A stretch of DNA of 64,000 nucleotides from Spinacia oleracea. Lineage: Eukaryota > Streptophyta > Magnoliopsida > Caryophyllales > Amaranthaceae. Shown here one piece after another: positions 11,280 to 21,464 of this stretch. Where the stretch lies: NCBI RefSeq assembly GCF_020520425.1, contig NC_079489.1, positions 16,764,001-16,828,000 of the forward strand, in the 5' to 3' direction. The notes beneath the pieces were generated by a model. The model was not told the DNA's origin, did not search any database, and saw nothing but the letters and a program-made list of their open reading frames with translations. The translations under genes were made by a program, and so were the position numbers. Every line of letters starts with the position of its first letter. The first letter of the stretch is position 1.

Positions 11280-11453
11280 AATACAAAATAAGGGTAAAAT
11301 GGTAAAACGCAGCTAACGGCAGACTAACGTCTGTTAAGTACAGGTGCATTTAATGAACAGTACAGATAAATAGGGGTATACTATGTATTTTGAAACACGC
11401 AGGGGTATTTCGTGAATTTCGTGAAACCTCAGGGGCATTTTATGAAAAAACCG
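11280..11453 (-). repeat. terminal inverted repeat of a Mutator-like element (second member of the 39317-40610 family)
   Basis: The segment ends in GTGAAACCTCAGGGGCAT and TATGAAAAAACCG, and upstream carries AGGGGTATA-TATGTATTTTGAAAC. These words in the same order form the terminal repeat of the intact element at 39317-40610. The matching left end was not found, so the element is truncated or its left end is too diverged to see. The DNA inside it (about 10.9-11.25 kb) reads like a 5' leader plus short coding region on the minus strand. Confidence 0.65.
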
Positions 11454-11477
11454 TTACTTTAAAGTCATACGTTATAT

Positions 11478-11535
11478 CATTGTTGAGATGGTTAAAACTT
11501 TACATTATGAATGAGATGTCATGGGTTCAAACATT
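11478..11535 (+). repeat. tRNA-derived SINE-like head
   Basis: TTGTTGAGATGGTTAA resembles a pol III A box, and about 40 bp later GGGTTCAAAC resembles a B box. A similar pair occurs at 21465-21522. No poly-A tail or TSD could be assigned. Confidence 0.35.
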
Positions 11536-11839
11536 GATAATAACATTTTTGTGATCACAGATTTGAATAATGCTTGTGTTCACATGACATGGCACATCGT
11601 CATTTCACTTGCCAAATCACAGTGACACATGGCAACGGGGAATTACTTACCTTGGAGATTTAATAATAGTCACTACAACAAAATAAGCTTTTAATAGCGC
11701 TTTTTTGAATGAAAGACAGCGTTTTTAAAGCGCTGTTAATTAGCACCGCTGTTAAAAGAATGACAGCGCTTTTAAAAAGCGCTATTAATATTATATCATT
11801 TAATAGCATTCAATATATGAGCGCTATTAAAGCTTCGGT

Positions 11840-13030
11840 ATGGCGGGAAATTTTATAATTAATTTAATTAAAATTAATTAATAGCTTGCAACAAAAAAGC
11901 GTTGTTATTTAAGTGCAATTTTTTATTTTGTCGGGCTCTTTTTTAATTTTAATTTTTATTTATTAAATACCTGTAATAACATATAAAAACATTTTAGAGC
12001 CTACACAGGGTAATCAAATTGAATATATATAAGATCTAACTTCATTTCTATCATATCAAATAAGCGTCTCAATGTCTCATGCATAACTTAAAATCATATG
12101 TGCCTAAATACACAGTAGAATAAAAACACACTAGAAAACAGAAAGAAGTATCCTTGTCATATAATACTTCTTTTAATTTCAAACCAATAAACTAAAATTA
12201 AAGCGTTCTAGTGAAATTCCAGTCGAAAAACATAATTAATCCACCATAATATTCACACGAGAAGAACATGACGCGTCCATTGAGCTCTGACTTCATCAAT
12301 TTGTCCTTAATCATAATTTGGAACATTGCAATCATGAAAGTACTACAAAATGAGAAAATTAACATTAATTAGTGACAATGCATATAATAATGTCTAGGCT
12401 TAATTGAACAAAGAAAAATACATACATCTTCAAATATTCAAGTTTGCTTATGGTCGATAATCTCTTTCATGTATCTCGTGTCATAATATCTAGAATCCAT
12501 GACATTCTTTTGCCGAGGACACTACACAAACAAAATACAATCAATTACTTTTGAATACTTTAAAAAACAAATAAAAATTGCAATAAACATAAATCATAGG
12601 ACATACTTGTATTTGTATCCACTTGGTGCTCATTTTAATTTTCTTCAACAATCCTTTTTTCAGTTCGAAAACCAAAAAGTGCTATGCAAACAAAACCAAA
12701 AAAAACTTAACTTTTAAACGACATAACTTAAAGAAACAGAAGAAAATCATCATCCCAAAATGAGAAGGATCATTTAGTAGTAAAAAGAGGAATATTTCAA
12801 TTACATGATACAAGAAAAATCCAGATATATGCAGCGAAGATTCGAATAAGATGTTCCATAAATAGAGAAGATTAGGGAGAGAGAAGGCATGTTGAGAATT
12901 GTGGAAAGTAGTCAGATAGTTGTAATTGGGAGAGTAACATTCATCTCGAAATTGGTGATTAATCAACTCGAATAGCATTAGTCATATCTCACTTGTTCTT
13001 CCTTAATCATCCTTCTTCTTTCTTTACTCC
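11840..13030. other. left interior of CACTA 2, no recognisable gene
   Basis: AT-rich DNA. Short open frames at 12499-12717 and 12682-12978 have no recognisable motifs and look like chance. Confidence 0.5.
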
Positions 13031-13440
13031 CTCTTTTCAGCCATCAATCTTACTGTTTTGGGTCTATTGGAGCTACGAGTGCAGTGTATGGGAAAAGCCC
13101 ATCATAGCGGCGTACAACTTATGTTGTAGCTTGGGCTTTTACCTTGAAGCTTTGTAATTAGTTTGCTTATTATATACACTAGGTCATCATGTATTTTAGC
13201 TCTAGTATATAAAGCTTTGTACTCACATATATAGAAGTAACGAAATACACACAAAATATAATTCTCTCCTACTCTCTCTTATTTTATCATGGTATCACAG
13301 CCTAGGGTTTAAGATCCTAATTTTGATTGTCATTTTTTGTTCGTGAGCTCTTGACATCAGGGATTATTACAACCACTCATGTGCGTACAATTCAGCAACT
13401 AGCTGACATTTTTACCAAGGCTTTGGGCGCCTCACAATTC
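13030..13440 (+). mobile_element. deletion-derived Ty1/copia remnant inside CACTA 2
   Basis: An LTR-like segment with TATATAAAGCTTTG (around 13207) ends ATTTTATCA at 13289 and is followed directly by a primer site TGGTATCACAGCC (13290-13302). After only about 40 bp comes the very end of copia pol: GIITTTHVRTIQQLADIF, then TKALGASQF (13358-13440). Gag, protease, integrase and RT are missing, so a large internal deletion fused the leader to the RNase H tail. Confidence 0.75.
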
Positions 13441-13714
13441 ACAATTCACATAGCGCGCACACACAAATTAACCAGAAAAGGGAAGGAGAGTAATCCAGTC
13501 AATCCAAGGAAAACGGAAGAATTCAGATATAAGGTGCGGAAAGGGGAGATGATGAAATTAGAAGAGAAGACAAACTATAATAGAGGGAACAGAAGAAGAA
13601 ATAAAGTAACTCAATGCGTATTTTTCATAGTCAAAATGAAGAACAGTTCTCCTACCATGCCTAAAGTCACAATACAAAAGAAAATCTAAGCAAAAAAACA
13701 AAGAGGAAACTTAC

Positions 13715-14029
13715 AGTTTGATACATAAAGCTATCCAATTCATCAATCGAATCATCCGCATGCATCAAATTAGCCAAGGCCACAATCTATATAAGAAAAT
13801 CAAAGAAACTTAGACCCAATAAATGAACCATATAATCATCATAACTCCTCGAATACTCATGACAGGTATCATCAGATACAGAAATCAAAGAGGTCTTACT
13901 GATGCCCATTAAGCAAGTTCAATGAAAAGACAGAAAGAAACAGAAATGCACCTCATGGCCGTAATGGATGCATTGCATCATGGCATAACAACTGTCTTTC
14001 CCACCGCTCACCAACGCCACCACCTTCAT
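13715..14029 (-). pseudogene. DPH6: captured exons 1 and 2 of diphthine-ammonia ligase (DPH6-like)
   Basis: Exon 1 (14029-13952, 26 codons) reads MKVVALVSGGKDSCYAMM and on to HYGHE. Exon 2 (13786-13715, 24 codons) reads IVALANLMHADDSIDELD and SFMYQT. Both exons have GT donors, exon 2 has a TAG acceptor, and the frame is uninterrupted. SGGKDS is the PP-loop ATP-binding motif of the family that amidates diphthine on elongation factor 2. The order matches the N-terminus of plant DPH6, but later exons are absent, so no full enzyme can be made. It lies inside the CACTA between its two ends, hence captured. An acceptor-like ATTGTAG lies about 22 bp before the ATG. Confidence 0.85.
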
Positions 14030-14159
14030 CTTGATACAATGTGTCTAAACTCTACAATGATCAACCACACAATGTCAAAAACAAACACAAAAACTCACTA
14101 TTGATTCTTAAGCATATATAGTTAATCTTGAACATATAATCATATTTATCAAAATAAAC

Positions 14160-14567
14160 CTTTTCATCAATGCCCTGCAACTCATCCAAAGCAGTTACAC
14201 ACTTGGATATGGTAAATATCTGATTGCGTTGCTGAATTATTTCTGCCCTCATTCTTGATGCAGCTGCCATCTCGGAAATAGCATCCGCCATCAAATCCTC
14301 AAGCCCCTTCCTTCCTCTCTTCCGGTTGACTGATTGAGGGTTATCTACACATGGAGGAGACTTCTCTTTCTCATTCCCCACACAAGCCACTCCTTCTGAT
14401 TCTGTTGAGCAGTCCTCTGTAATGTTACTCACAGGATCTAACCCTCCTCCCTGCTTCTCAACATATCCATTTCTGTTTTGACTTTTACCAGATTCTGAGA
14501 ATATTATGCACAATTGTTTATAGATTGGACAGCCAGTTGCTCTCAAAGTATCAACATCAGGATGTTC
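14160..14567 (-). pseudogene. captured exon of a Myb/SANT-like (L10-interacting MYB-type) protein gene
   Basis: Preceded by a GTGCAG acceptor, the 408-nt exon is fully open. It reads EHPDVDTLRATGCPIYKQL with CIIFSESGKS, then a low-complexity linker, a basic RKRGRKG patch, and MADAISEMAAASRMRAEI, ending FTISKCVTALDELQGIDEK at an apparent GT donor. This order matches the C-terminal half of plant Myb/SANT-like proteins related to Harbinger transposase partners, whose N-terminal DNA-binding domain is missing here. It shares strand with the E2 and DPH6 pieces. Family assignment is by recall of the motif pattern, not alignment. Confidence 0.72.
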
Positions 14568-15093
14568 CTGCACGTCAGTAGAACATCGTCATTCATACAG
14601 GATAACTTGCATTATACTTTTACACACGATACTAACAAAAGAAAACAAAACTTCATACTGATTGATTAATCAGATCAGCTTGTAATTAAGGTTTGAACGT
14701 GATTGCGCGACAATATGACCTGACAGACTCAGGACTTGCAATAATAAGGAAAAAAAACCAAATTCAGCTAGAAAACTACTTCTTGACCCATGGAAAAAGT
14801 TCAAAAAAGAAATGTCTACACGGTAACTTAAATAGTTAAATCTACAGACAATAATACACTGGTTAATAACATTACCAAAACCAACCTATCCAACCTTCAC
14901 TAGAAATTTAGGTGGAGCACACCAAGGACGAGGCCCCTAATTAGTAAACCAAACCTCTAGAGACCATAAGTTTGGGAATTATATCCCAAAATTATCAGCA
15001 AAGCAGGCAAATATGAAGTATATATTAAATTTTTTAATCAAATTCACAGCTTGCATAAAAACGCTATTTTACAAGATTTTTAATGTATTATAC

Positions 15094-15157
15094 CATCAGT
15101 CCGAGAAGTAGGAGGATCTTTCTCCTTGAGCTCCTTGAAAATTCTCTTGGACTGCAT
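15094..15157 (-). pseudogene. captured first coding exon of a ubiquitin-conjugating enzyme E2 (UBC8/UBC10-type)
   Basis: The exon starts at ATG 15157 and reads MQSKRIFKELKEKDPPTSRT, closely matching the N-terminal helix of plant UBC8-group E2 enzymes (MASKRILKELK...DPPTS). A TTTTCAG acceptor sits three bases before the ATG, as in genes of this group with a 5'UTR intron, and a GT donor follows. The catalytic cysteine domain is not present. DNA to about 15670 resembles the leader of the donor gene, so the CACTA may have acquired promoter/5'UTR sequence together with the exon. Confidence 0.75.
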
Positions 15158-16021
15158 CCCCTGAAAACAAAAAAAAATCAAAATAGATCAAGTTAGATCT
15201 TCAGCTAAAATCATCGGAAAAACTTATCAAAATTTATAAATTATGGGAAAAAACACCAAATTCAACAAAAGTAAACCAGTATATCGCAATTAAACTGCAA
15301 TTCACCTTTCAAATCGCAAATTCCTAATTGATAAACCTGTAAAACGCAAATTTCAGCACAACTTAACAAGAAGAACCGCGAAACCGCAAATGAACTCTAC
15401 AAATTTTGGATTGAAGGAAACTCAGCGATTTTGGATTGAAGGAAACTCGGCGATTTTGGATTGCAAGGAGCCCTTAAAATTTTCGATTGGGGGATCGAAT
15501 TGGGAATGAAAATTTAAGTTTAGCGTTCTTGGGGAGATGAGATTTGATGAACCGCATACATCGTGGATTTGTGGGTTCGAATTGGGAATGGTTTTTTGTG
15601 TGGGTTATATTGTCCTTTTTTTTCCTTTGGGTAAAGAGTAGTAGAGTACGGTACTCCATATGTTTCAACAGCACTATAATAAAAAACGCTGTATTATATT
15701 AATCTAGAATTAAAATGATATTAAATAGCAACTTTAATAGCGGTAAAAAGTATTGTGCTGTTATTTGATTATAACAACAGCATTTTTGCATAAATGCTGT
15801 AAATTAGGTGCCGTTAATTACTCATTTTGTTGTAGTGAGTATAGATTTTCATCTTATGATTTTTACTACGGGTGGTTAGTCTTAATACTAGTATAGTAAT
15901 TAGCTGCAGCAAGAGCTTATAGTGATAGTCTACTAAAAGCACTACAGACAAGGTGATATATCTGATTATGGTTTATTTCATCTGTCATGTGTTTCTGGGA
16001 TTAATTAGTTGTTTTCCACAG

Positions 16022-16088
16022 GGGCATGTTTGAGGGGATTGAGATTGAGCCACAACACTTTTGGCACTCTTTGCTTTTCATGGATCAA
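16022..16088 (+). other. exon-like coding segment, unrecognised
   Basis: TTTTCCACAG acceptor, 67-nt open stretch reading GMFEGIEIEPQHFWHSLLF, then a GTAAGC donor. Clean splice sites and a protein-like sequence suggest a real exon. No family recognised; possibly part of the same dispersed plus-strand gene as 7352-7834 and 10264-10424. Confidence 0.35.
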
Positions 16089-17019
16089 GTAAGCTCTTCT
16101 ACCCAAAAAAATCACCGTGCATAGAGCATAAGAACACTTATTTTCATTGGAGTTTAAAGAATCTGATCTCTGATGCATAGTTTTGTGCGGTTTTGGGGTC
16201 GTATTTTGGATGGGTTAGAGGATTAGTTAAAATTAACATGTTTTACTGCAGATTGTATTGATACAGTGTGTTTGGATGAGAAAATTTGAGGAAAGGGTTT
16301 TGAGGGACTCATTTGTCCCCAATTGGATACATGGAATGGGAAGGAAAGAGAAACAAACCAGAGTGATCTAGTTTTACAACAAAAGACTAACTTTATAATT
16401 TTTCAGTAATGGGAAACTTTAACTTCTGATATTTACCTTGTGTCCAAATTAAATTTTCTGTTGTTGCAATCGAATATCCAAATTCCTCCTCAAAGTCTCT
16501 CAATAGCGACAACGTGTAAACTTCTGATGCATGTTTTAGCAATCCAGATAGTGGTAAAGCCAAGAATGCAACTGATTTACTACAAGAGAATTCAACTTGC
16601 TTTTCTACACTTCTCCAGCGTTGTATTGTTCCTTTGAACAATCTATAGAAATCAGTTAAACTTGTAGTTGTGTTTGCTCTAAATCCGATGGCGTGATTAG
16701 TGCTTTCACTTCGTTGTGAAGACAAAATCCCAGCTGAAAAGAAGTCTTTGCTTAAGGCAAGGCACCATTTTTCTCTCAAATCGTATACATTTGTAAACCA
16801 TTCTTCCCCTATCAGCTCATATGCTTGCAGCATTGATCTCCAATTGGTTTCAAATTCAACTTCTGTGACACACTTATACAAGCAATAGTTGAATGTCTTC
16901 TTAAAAGTTGGATATCGTTTCAATGCCCCAAATCTTGTAATAGCATTCTGATGCAAATGCCATACACATAATACGTGTCTTGCATCCGGAAAGACCTGCA
17001 TATACAACCCAATCTTAAG

Positions 17020-19400
17020 TAAAATGTTTTATTCAAGTTTTCCTAACTTTTACTACATCAATCCTGACTTTTAATACAAAAAGGAAACTTTAACTTTTTT
17101 TACTCAAAACGGCATAACTTTAATATTTCAGGTTCCCCTCAAGTTAATAGTTAGCAATATCAATATAAAAGTTAGTACAGTGTAATAAAAATTAAGAAAA
17201 GGTCTTTACCAGTTTAACTAACTTTTGGTAATTACATTATAACTTTAGCACAGAAAACTACAACTTTAAGAATAAATCCTGGATTTTTACCTGATTGATG
17301 GCATTGTTCATTGCTGCATCCTGATCTGTAAAGATTGATATTGGACTTTTTCCCCCCATTGACTTTTTGAAAGTTTGTAGAAGCCACACAAACGACTCAA
17401 TCTTTTCATCTCCTATATTATGAATGCACAACCAAACATGCAATTGTTTCAGTGGTTGTTTATTCCAACTATTGGAGCACAAATTAGGTTATACCTGTTT
17501 GTTCTATAGGTTGTGTAAAAAACTACTATATCTCCAAAAATTCCATAGTCTTCCATCATCATAGAGTCCCTCCAAAAAAAAAACTCCTCAATTTGCCTTT
17601 TTCATCCAATCTAAATCTAAAAAAGAAGTTTGGGTCACCTTCAAGCTCTAAATTCATTATGTCAGTTACTGCTTGTGCATCACCTCCTTATATTTGCTTC
17701 ATTTTTAACCTTGTCCAGTAATTTAGATGGTCTTTCTTCGAGTGCCCTAAATTTTCTTCCTCCAGCTTCAATTGCCATGTACTTAAAAGAAGCCGTGGAT
17801 GACAGACCTGTCAGTTGTGCATAAAAGAATGTAAATAAAATAAAAGTTTAGGCAAAAGGTTTTATTTAACTTTACTCAACTTTTACTTCTTTAGACTTGA
17901 CTTTTAGTACAAAAAGGCTAACTTTAACTTTTTTTTTCTTTTAAAGTTTTAGTTCTTTATGTCAAAGTAATGGAAGATGTTCTAAAGTTAAGATAAAATT
18001 CCTCATCTCAAACCTGACTTTAATTGTTAATAACTTAACTTTAACTGATAAAAGTCTAACTTTTACATTTTTACCTTTCTTTAGCTAATTTCTGTTAGGC
18101 AATTTGTTTTATTTCACACCTCGCAGTTTTTTGTGTTAAAGTTGTAGTTATGTAGGTTAAAGTTAAGAAAATTGTTGTAAAAGTTAAAGACTGTCTTCAT
18201 TCATCTCTAACCTAACTTTTCCTTTTAAAAGCTATACTTTCACTGAGATTAGTGTGACTTTTATATTTCCAACTTTTTTCATCTTGAAAGGTGATTGCAG
18301 TAACGCAAGCATGAGTATCAAAACAATAACTTTTACACAGAATAACATTTTTACTACTGAAACTGTAAGTTTGACTATCAAAATGTAACTTTTACCAGAT
18401 TTTTGCATAGTTTCAATTGCCCCCCCCCCCCCCCCCCTTCTCTTCCGTTATTTGCCTTTCAGATCTATGCAAGTAGTGCCATTGACTTCTAGTTAAGTCA
18501 TGGTTTTGAATTATCACGTGATTAACAACTTCATATCTTCCTTCAGAATTCATTTTCACCCTCAAGCATGCCCTACATCCAGTTATTGTGATTGGAACTT
18601 GCCTTGGTTTTCTCTCTTTTTTGGGCACAACAAGAACAATTGTTTCCTCTCTTTTCTTTTTGTTCTTACCATTGTTTGTTATTCCTGCTGTTGAACAAAG
18701 AAATGTCTTTTCAAGCACGATTCTTGTCCCAATTTTGAATCTCGTGTTTCCTTTCCTTATGGAAAATCCAATTGCATTAGCATGTTTTTCGCAGAAACCT
18801 AGAACTTCCTCCACTGTTTCTCCAGTGTAACCCATCAGCGTTCCAACAATATCATGAACCGGTTCTGTTATTGCAATTATTAAAAATCAGCATAAATTTA
18901 GTCATAAAACCCTAACTTTTACGCATAAAACTATAACTTTTACTAAAACAAGGCCAACTTTTACTAAAACAAGGCCAACTTTTACTAAAACAAGTCTAAC
19001 TTCTACGCATAAAACTATAACTTTTACTAAATCAAGGCTAACTTTTACTAAAGCAAGTCTAACTTTTACGCATAAAACTATAACTTTTACTAAAACAAGG
19101 CTTATCTCTATTAAAACAAGGCTAACTTTTACGCATCAAACTATAACTTTTACGCATAAAACCACAACTGCAAATTCTCTAATAATATCATGTTAAAAAT
19201 CTAAGCAAATATTCTAAACTTTAAATTTCACATACTTAACTTTTACTCTGGAAACCTCAACTTTAACTTTGACATCTGTAACTTTTTCAAACGCCAATAT
19301 TACAGCCAAACCAACACATTTACATAACTTTTACAGGAATATATATCTCTAACTTTTACATTCGTAACTATAACTTTGACTTCAGACGTATAATTAATTT
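17020..19400. repeat. dispersed and locally tandem AACTTTTAC motifs in the introns of the FAR1-like gene
   Basis: The word AACTTTTAC and variants (AACTTTAAC, AACTTTTACG) recurs dozens of times. Between about 18900 and 19160 it is tandem in units of roughly 20 bp such as AACTTTTACTAAAACAAGG and AACTTTTACGCATAAAAC. The same word also fills the MULE-type MITEs at 39279 and 63406. Confidence 0.8.
18420..18437 (+). repeat. poly-C run (18 C) inside FAR1-like exon 2
   Basis: A perfect run of 18 C on the plus strand (G on the coding strand) falls in the transposase exon and would encode a Gly run or shift the frame. Run length is error-prone in sequencing. Confidence 0.85.
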
Positions 19401-19912
19401 TCCAACACATAATTATTCATACCTTCAGAATGAGAAATAATTTTTTGTTCTTCAGCTTCGATTTCGTTAGTTGACTCTTCTTCTTCAGGTTCCTCTGCCA
19501 AAGCCTTGTTTTCTATACAATTGTTGAGAACGTCCTCCATTGTTGCATCTTGAATATCAGGTTCAACCGGAAGTTGAATGCTTTGAGTTGATTGAATCAC
19601 ACTTCAAATTAGGTTTTCCATTGTATATTTTATTGAGAATTCAGAGATTTCGATCTCTCACAATTTCAGATATCTCGATCTCTCACGATTTCACAATTTC
19701 GATCTCTCGCAATTTCACAATTTCGATTTCTCTTGTCTAGGTTGTTTCTCTCTCCGGCCTCTTTCCGCGTTTCAATTTCGACTTCTCTCGTGTATATTCT
19801 TTCTCTCTCCTCTTTCTGCGTTTTTTTTCTTCTCTCCTCTTGTTTTGCGTGAATTTTCTTTCACTGTTTGGGAAAGTCAGTCTGGCTCATTTAATTCGCA
19901 CGTGTGAGAGTT

Positions 19913-19959
19913 GGTGCACATTAATATTAATGTGCACCTGTTGCACCCAAGACCTTTTG
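19913..19959 (-). repeat. terminus of the FAR1-type MULE with a 26-bp perfect palindrome
   Basis: Read inward on the minus strand, the end begins CAAAAGGTCTTG, then GGTGCAACA, then a perfect 26-bp palindrome (19913-19938; arms GGTGCACATTAAT). The MITEs at 63406 and 39279 begin with the identical 12 bases and have another perfect 26-bp palindrome at nearly the same offset. The opposite end of the MULE was not found within 15.8-16.4 kb. Confidence 0.75.
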
Positions 19960-20040
19960 ATGGCCATATAGGGTCAACAATGAGTTGTTTATCAATCAAT
20001 TACGGAGTACTTTAAAAATCTTAAATTTCTATATACTTTT

Positions 20041-20304
20041 TAGGAAAATTTTAAAATTACCACCTTATAAAGTCCACTTTTTTAAACTTATCACCTTATA
20101 AAATTTTAATTTAAAATTACTACCTTATAAACCACAAACCTTCAAAGTTACTGCATGTTAACGGAAAAATTGACAAAATTCGTTAATAGGTGGTAAGTTT
20201 GAAGGTTTGTGATTTTATAAGGTAGTAAATTTAAACTAAAATTTTATAAGGTGGTAAGTTTGAAAAAGTGGACTTTACAAGGTGGTAATTTTGGAAAAAT
20301 CCTA
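20041..20304. mobile_element. foldback MITE with arms almost the full length
   Basis: The left arm (ACCACCTTATAAAGTCCAC, AAATTACTACCTTATAA, CACAAACCTTC) is mirrored by the right arm (GAAGGTTTGTG, TTATAAGGTAGTAA, GTGGACTT, AAGGTGGTAATTTT) around a centre near 20170. The whole 264 bp could form one long hairpin. The TSD is not cleanly resolved. Confidence 0.75.
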
Positions 20305-20316
20305 CTTTGTTTGGTA

Positions 20317-20692
20317 CTCCCTCCGTTCCAAAATGTTTGTTACGTTTGTACTTTTGCACGTTTATTAACGTATAATAAAGATTCTTTTGCTTTTTTATTA
20401 ATAAAATAAATCCAAGTAATACTCCAATCCACTAATCATTACAACAACAAATAAGATTGTTTTATTTATCAAAATGAACCAATAATAAAAAAGCACAAAG
20501 ATTGCTAACTTAGCATACTTGGGAAATTGTAAAAAAAATTAATGAGTTGAAAAAATTGGACCAATTAAAATTAAAAGTTGACACAAAAAATGATAATATA
20601 ATAAATTTATAAAAGGAAATATTCTCTCATGTAACAAACATTGTGAAACACCCTAAAAGGAATACGTAACAAACAAAAAAGAACGGAGGGAG
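20317..20692. mobile_element. Stowaway-type MITE (intact reference copy)
   Basis: Ends CTCCCTCCGTTCC and GGAACGGAGGGAG-type inverted repeats (right end GAACGGAGGGAG), flanked by TA dinucleotides (20315-20316, 20693-20694) as in Tc1/mariner-derived Stowaway MITEs. It is the uninterrupted relative of the split copy at 49669-63792. Confidence 0.9.
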
Positions 20693-20699
20693 TATGTTT

Positions 20700-21460
20700 T
20701 AGTTGAAATTTTTGTCATCCATCCCAATGTTTGCAACATAAGTGAATCTGTAGTAAATTACACGTACTTATGCCCCCAATCTTATGTATAATTAGGGGAA
20801 AAGGTGGGCGATTGGATACGAATGAGATAGTTTGGTAAAGTCAAGTGAGTAAATATTAAACAAAAATAGAAATGTTGAAACCAAGAAAAACATCTCAAAA
20901 TAAAAACTTTACAACCAAAATAGAACAGAGAAAGTATTATTTTTATTATATACTCCGTATTATTCACACATACATACTAACCCATATACACGCGTATCAC
21001 CGGTAACTCGGTAAGTGATGGAAAAGAATATATTGTTGAGCGGCAAACCGGCAACTAGGTAGTGAGCAATTAATTGCATGCACAAGGTGATCGAATAGCA
21101 TATTATAAATAGATGATTTGGTGATTGTGTCAAGTATAACTTTCTTAACTTGGATTAGGACAAAATGGTGACAAAAAGTTAGCACAAGTACGTTGTGCTG
21201 TTCTGATAAGGTGAGGGTAAGGTCCAAGGACCCATTACCATCTCTATACGCGGGTGCGCACGACTCCTGGCCTCCTGCAGACATACAATCAACATAATGC
21301 TGCCCGGCCAAGTTGGTATGTTTTGCGCCAAATGGTAGTGAACTAGTATGTGGCCCGGGTGTTACTCCGGGTTTTACTTTTAGTCGGATTTACATTTTTG
21401 AAAAATGTGCCTAATTTTAAAAGATTGTATTTTACATTTATATGTGAAAATATGACTAAT
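20700..21460. other. intergenic DNA without recognised features
   Basis: Open frames at 20782-20967 and 20997-21311 show no recognisable motif and look like chance. Confidence 0.5.
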
Positions 21461-21464
21461 AATG

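Larger units (their letters stand above)
11671..15837. mobile_element. CACTA transposon 2, carrying fragments of several cellular genes
   Basis: The left end is CACTACAACAAAATAAGC and the right end TCATTTTGTTGTAGTG, flanked by TSD AGT (11668-11670 and 15838-15840). Subterminal regions contain repeated AGCGCT/TAATAGCG words at the left (11685-11840) and AGCGG/CAGCATTT words at the right (15680-15815). No transposase is visible. Minus-strand cargo, in transcription order: a ubiquitin-conjugating enzyme leader and first coding exon, a Myb/SANT-like exon, and diphthine-ammonia ligase exons 1-2. A plus-strand copia remnant lies at 13030-13440. This is a gene-capturing (Pack-CACTA-like) element. 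Confidence 0.92.
16393..19540 (-). pseudogene. FAR1/FHY3-like MULE transposase gene (Jittery-type), decayed and 3'-truncated
   Basis: Minus-strand exons. Exon 1 (start at ATG 19540, donor at 19422) is acidic. Exon 2 (from 18864) joins in frame to give EEPVHDIVGTLMGYTGE and a FAR1-type DNA-binding zinc-finger domain (FCEKHANAIGFSIRKG, later GCRACLRVKM). A MULE transposase core follows: DAQAVTDIMNLELEGDPNFF and YTTYRTNRYNLICAP (about 17780-17500), SFVWLLQTFKKSMGGKSP with IFTDQDAAM (17410-17310), and FPDARHVLCVWHLHQNA (16995 onward). This order is that of FAR1/FHY3 and Jittery-like transposases. An 18-base G run (coding strand) disrupts exon 2, frames change between segments, and the C-terminal SWIM zinc finger is missing. 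The terminal repeat at 19913-19959 argues for a transposon rather than a domesticated light-signalling gene. Confidence 0.78.

Noticed and set aside
15838-16390. A possible second end of the FAR1-type MULE
   Set aside because: No CAAAAGGTCTTG- or CACAAATTCTTG-like end and no ATGGCCATA flank was found; the left boundary is left open.
16393-19540. Interpretation as a functional FHY3/FAR1 light-signalling gene
   Set aside because: Frame breaks, missing C-terminal SWIM region, an 18-base homopolymer in an exon and a transposon terminus next to it favour a decayed transposase.
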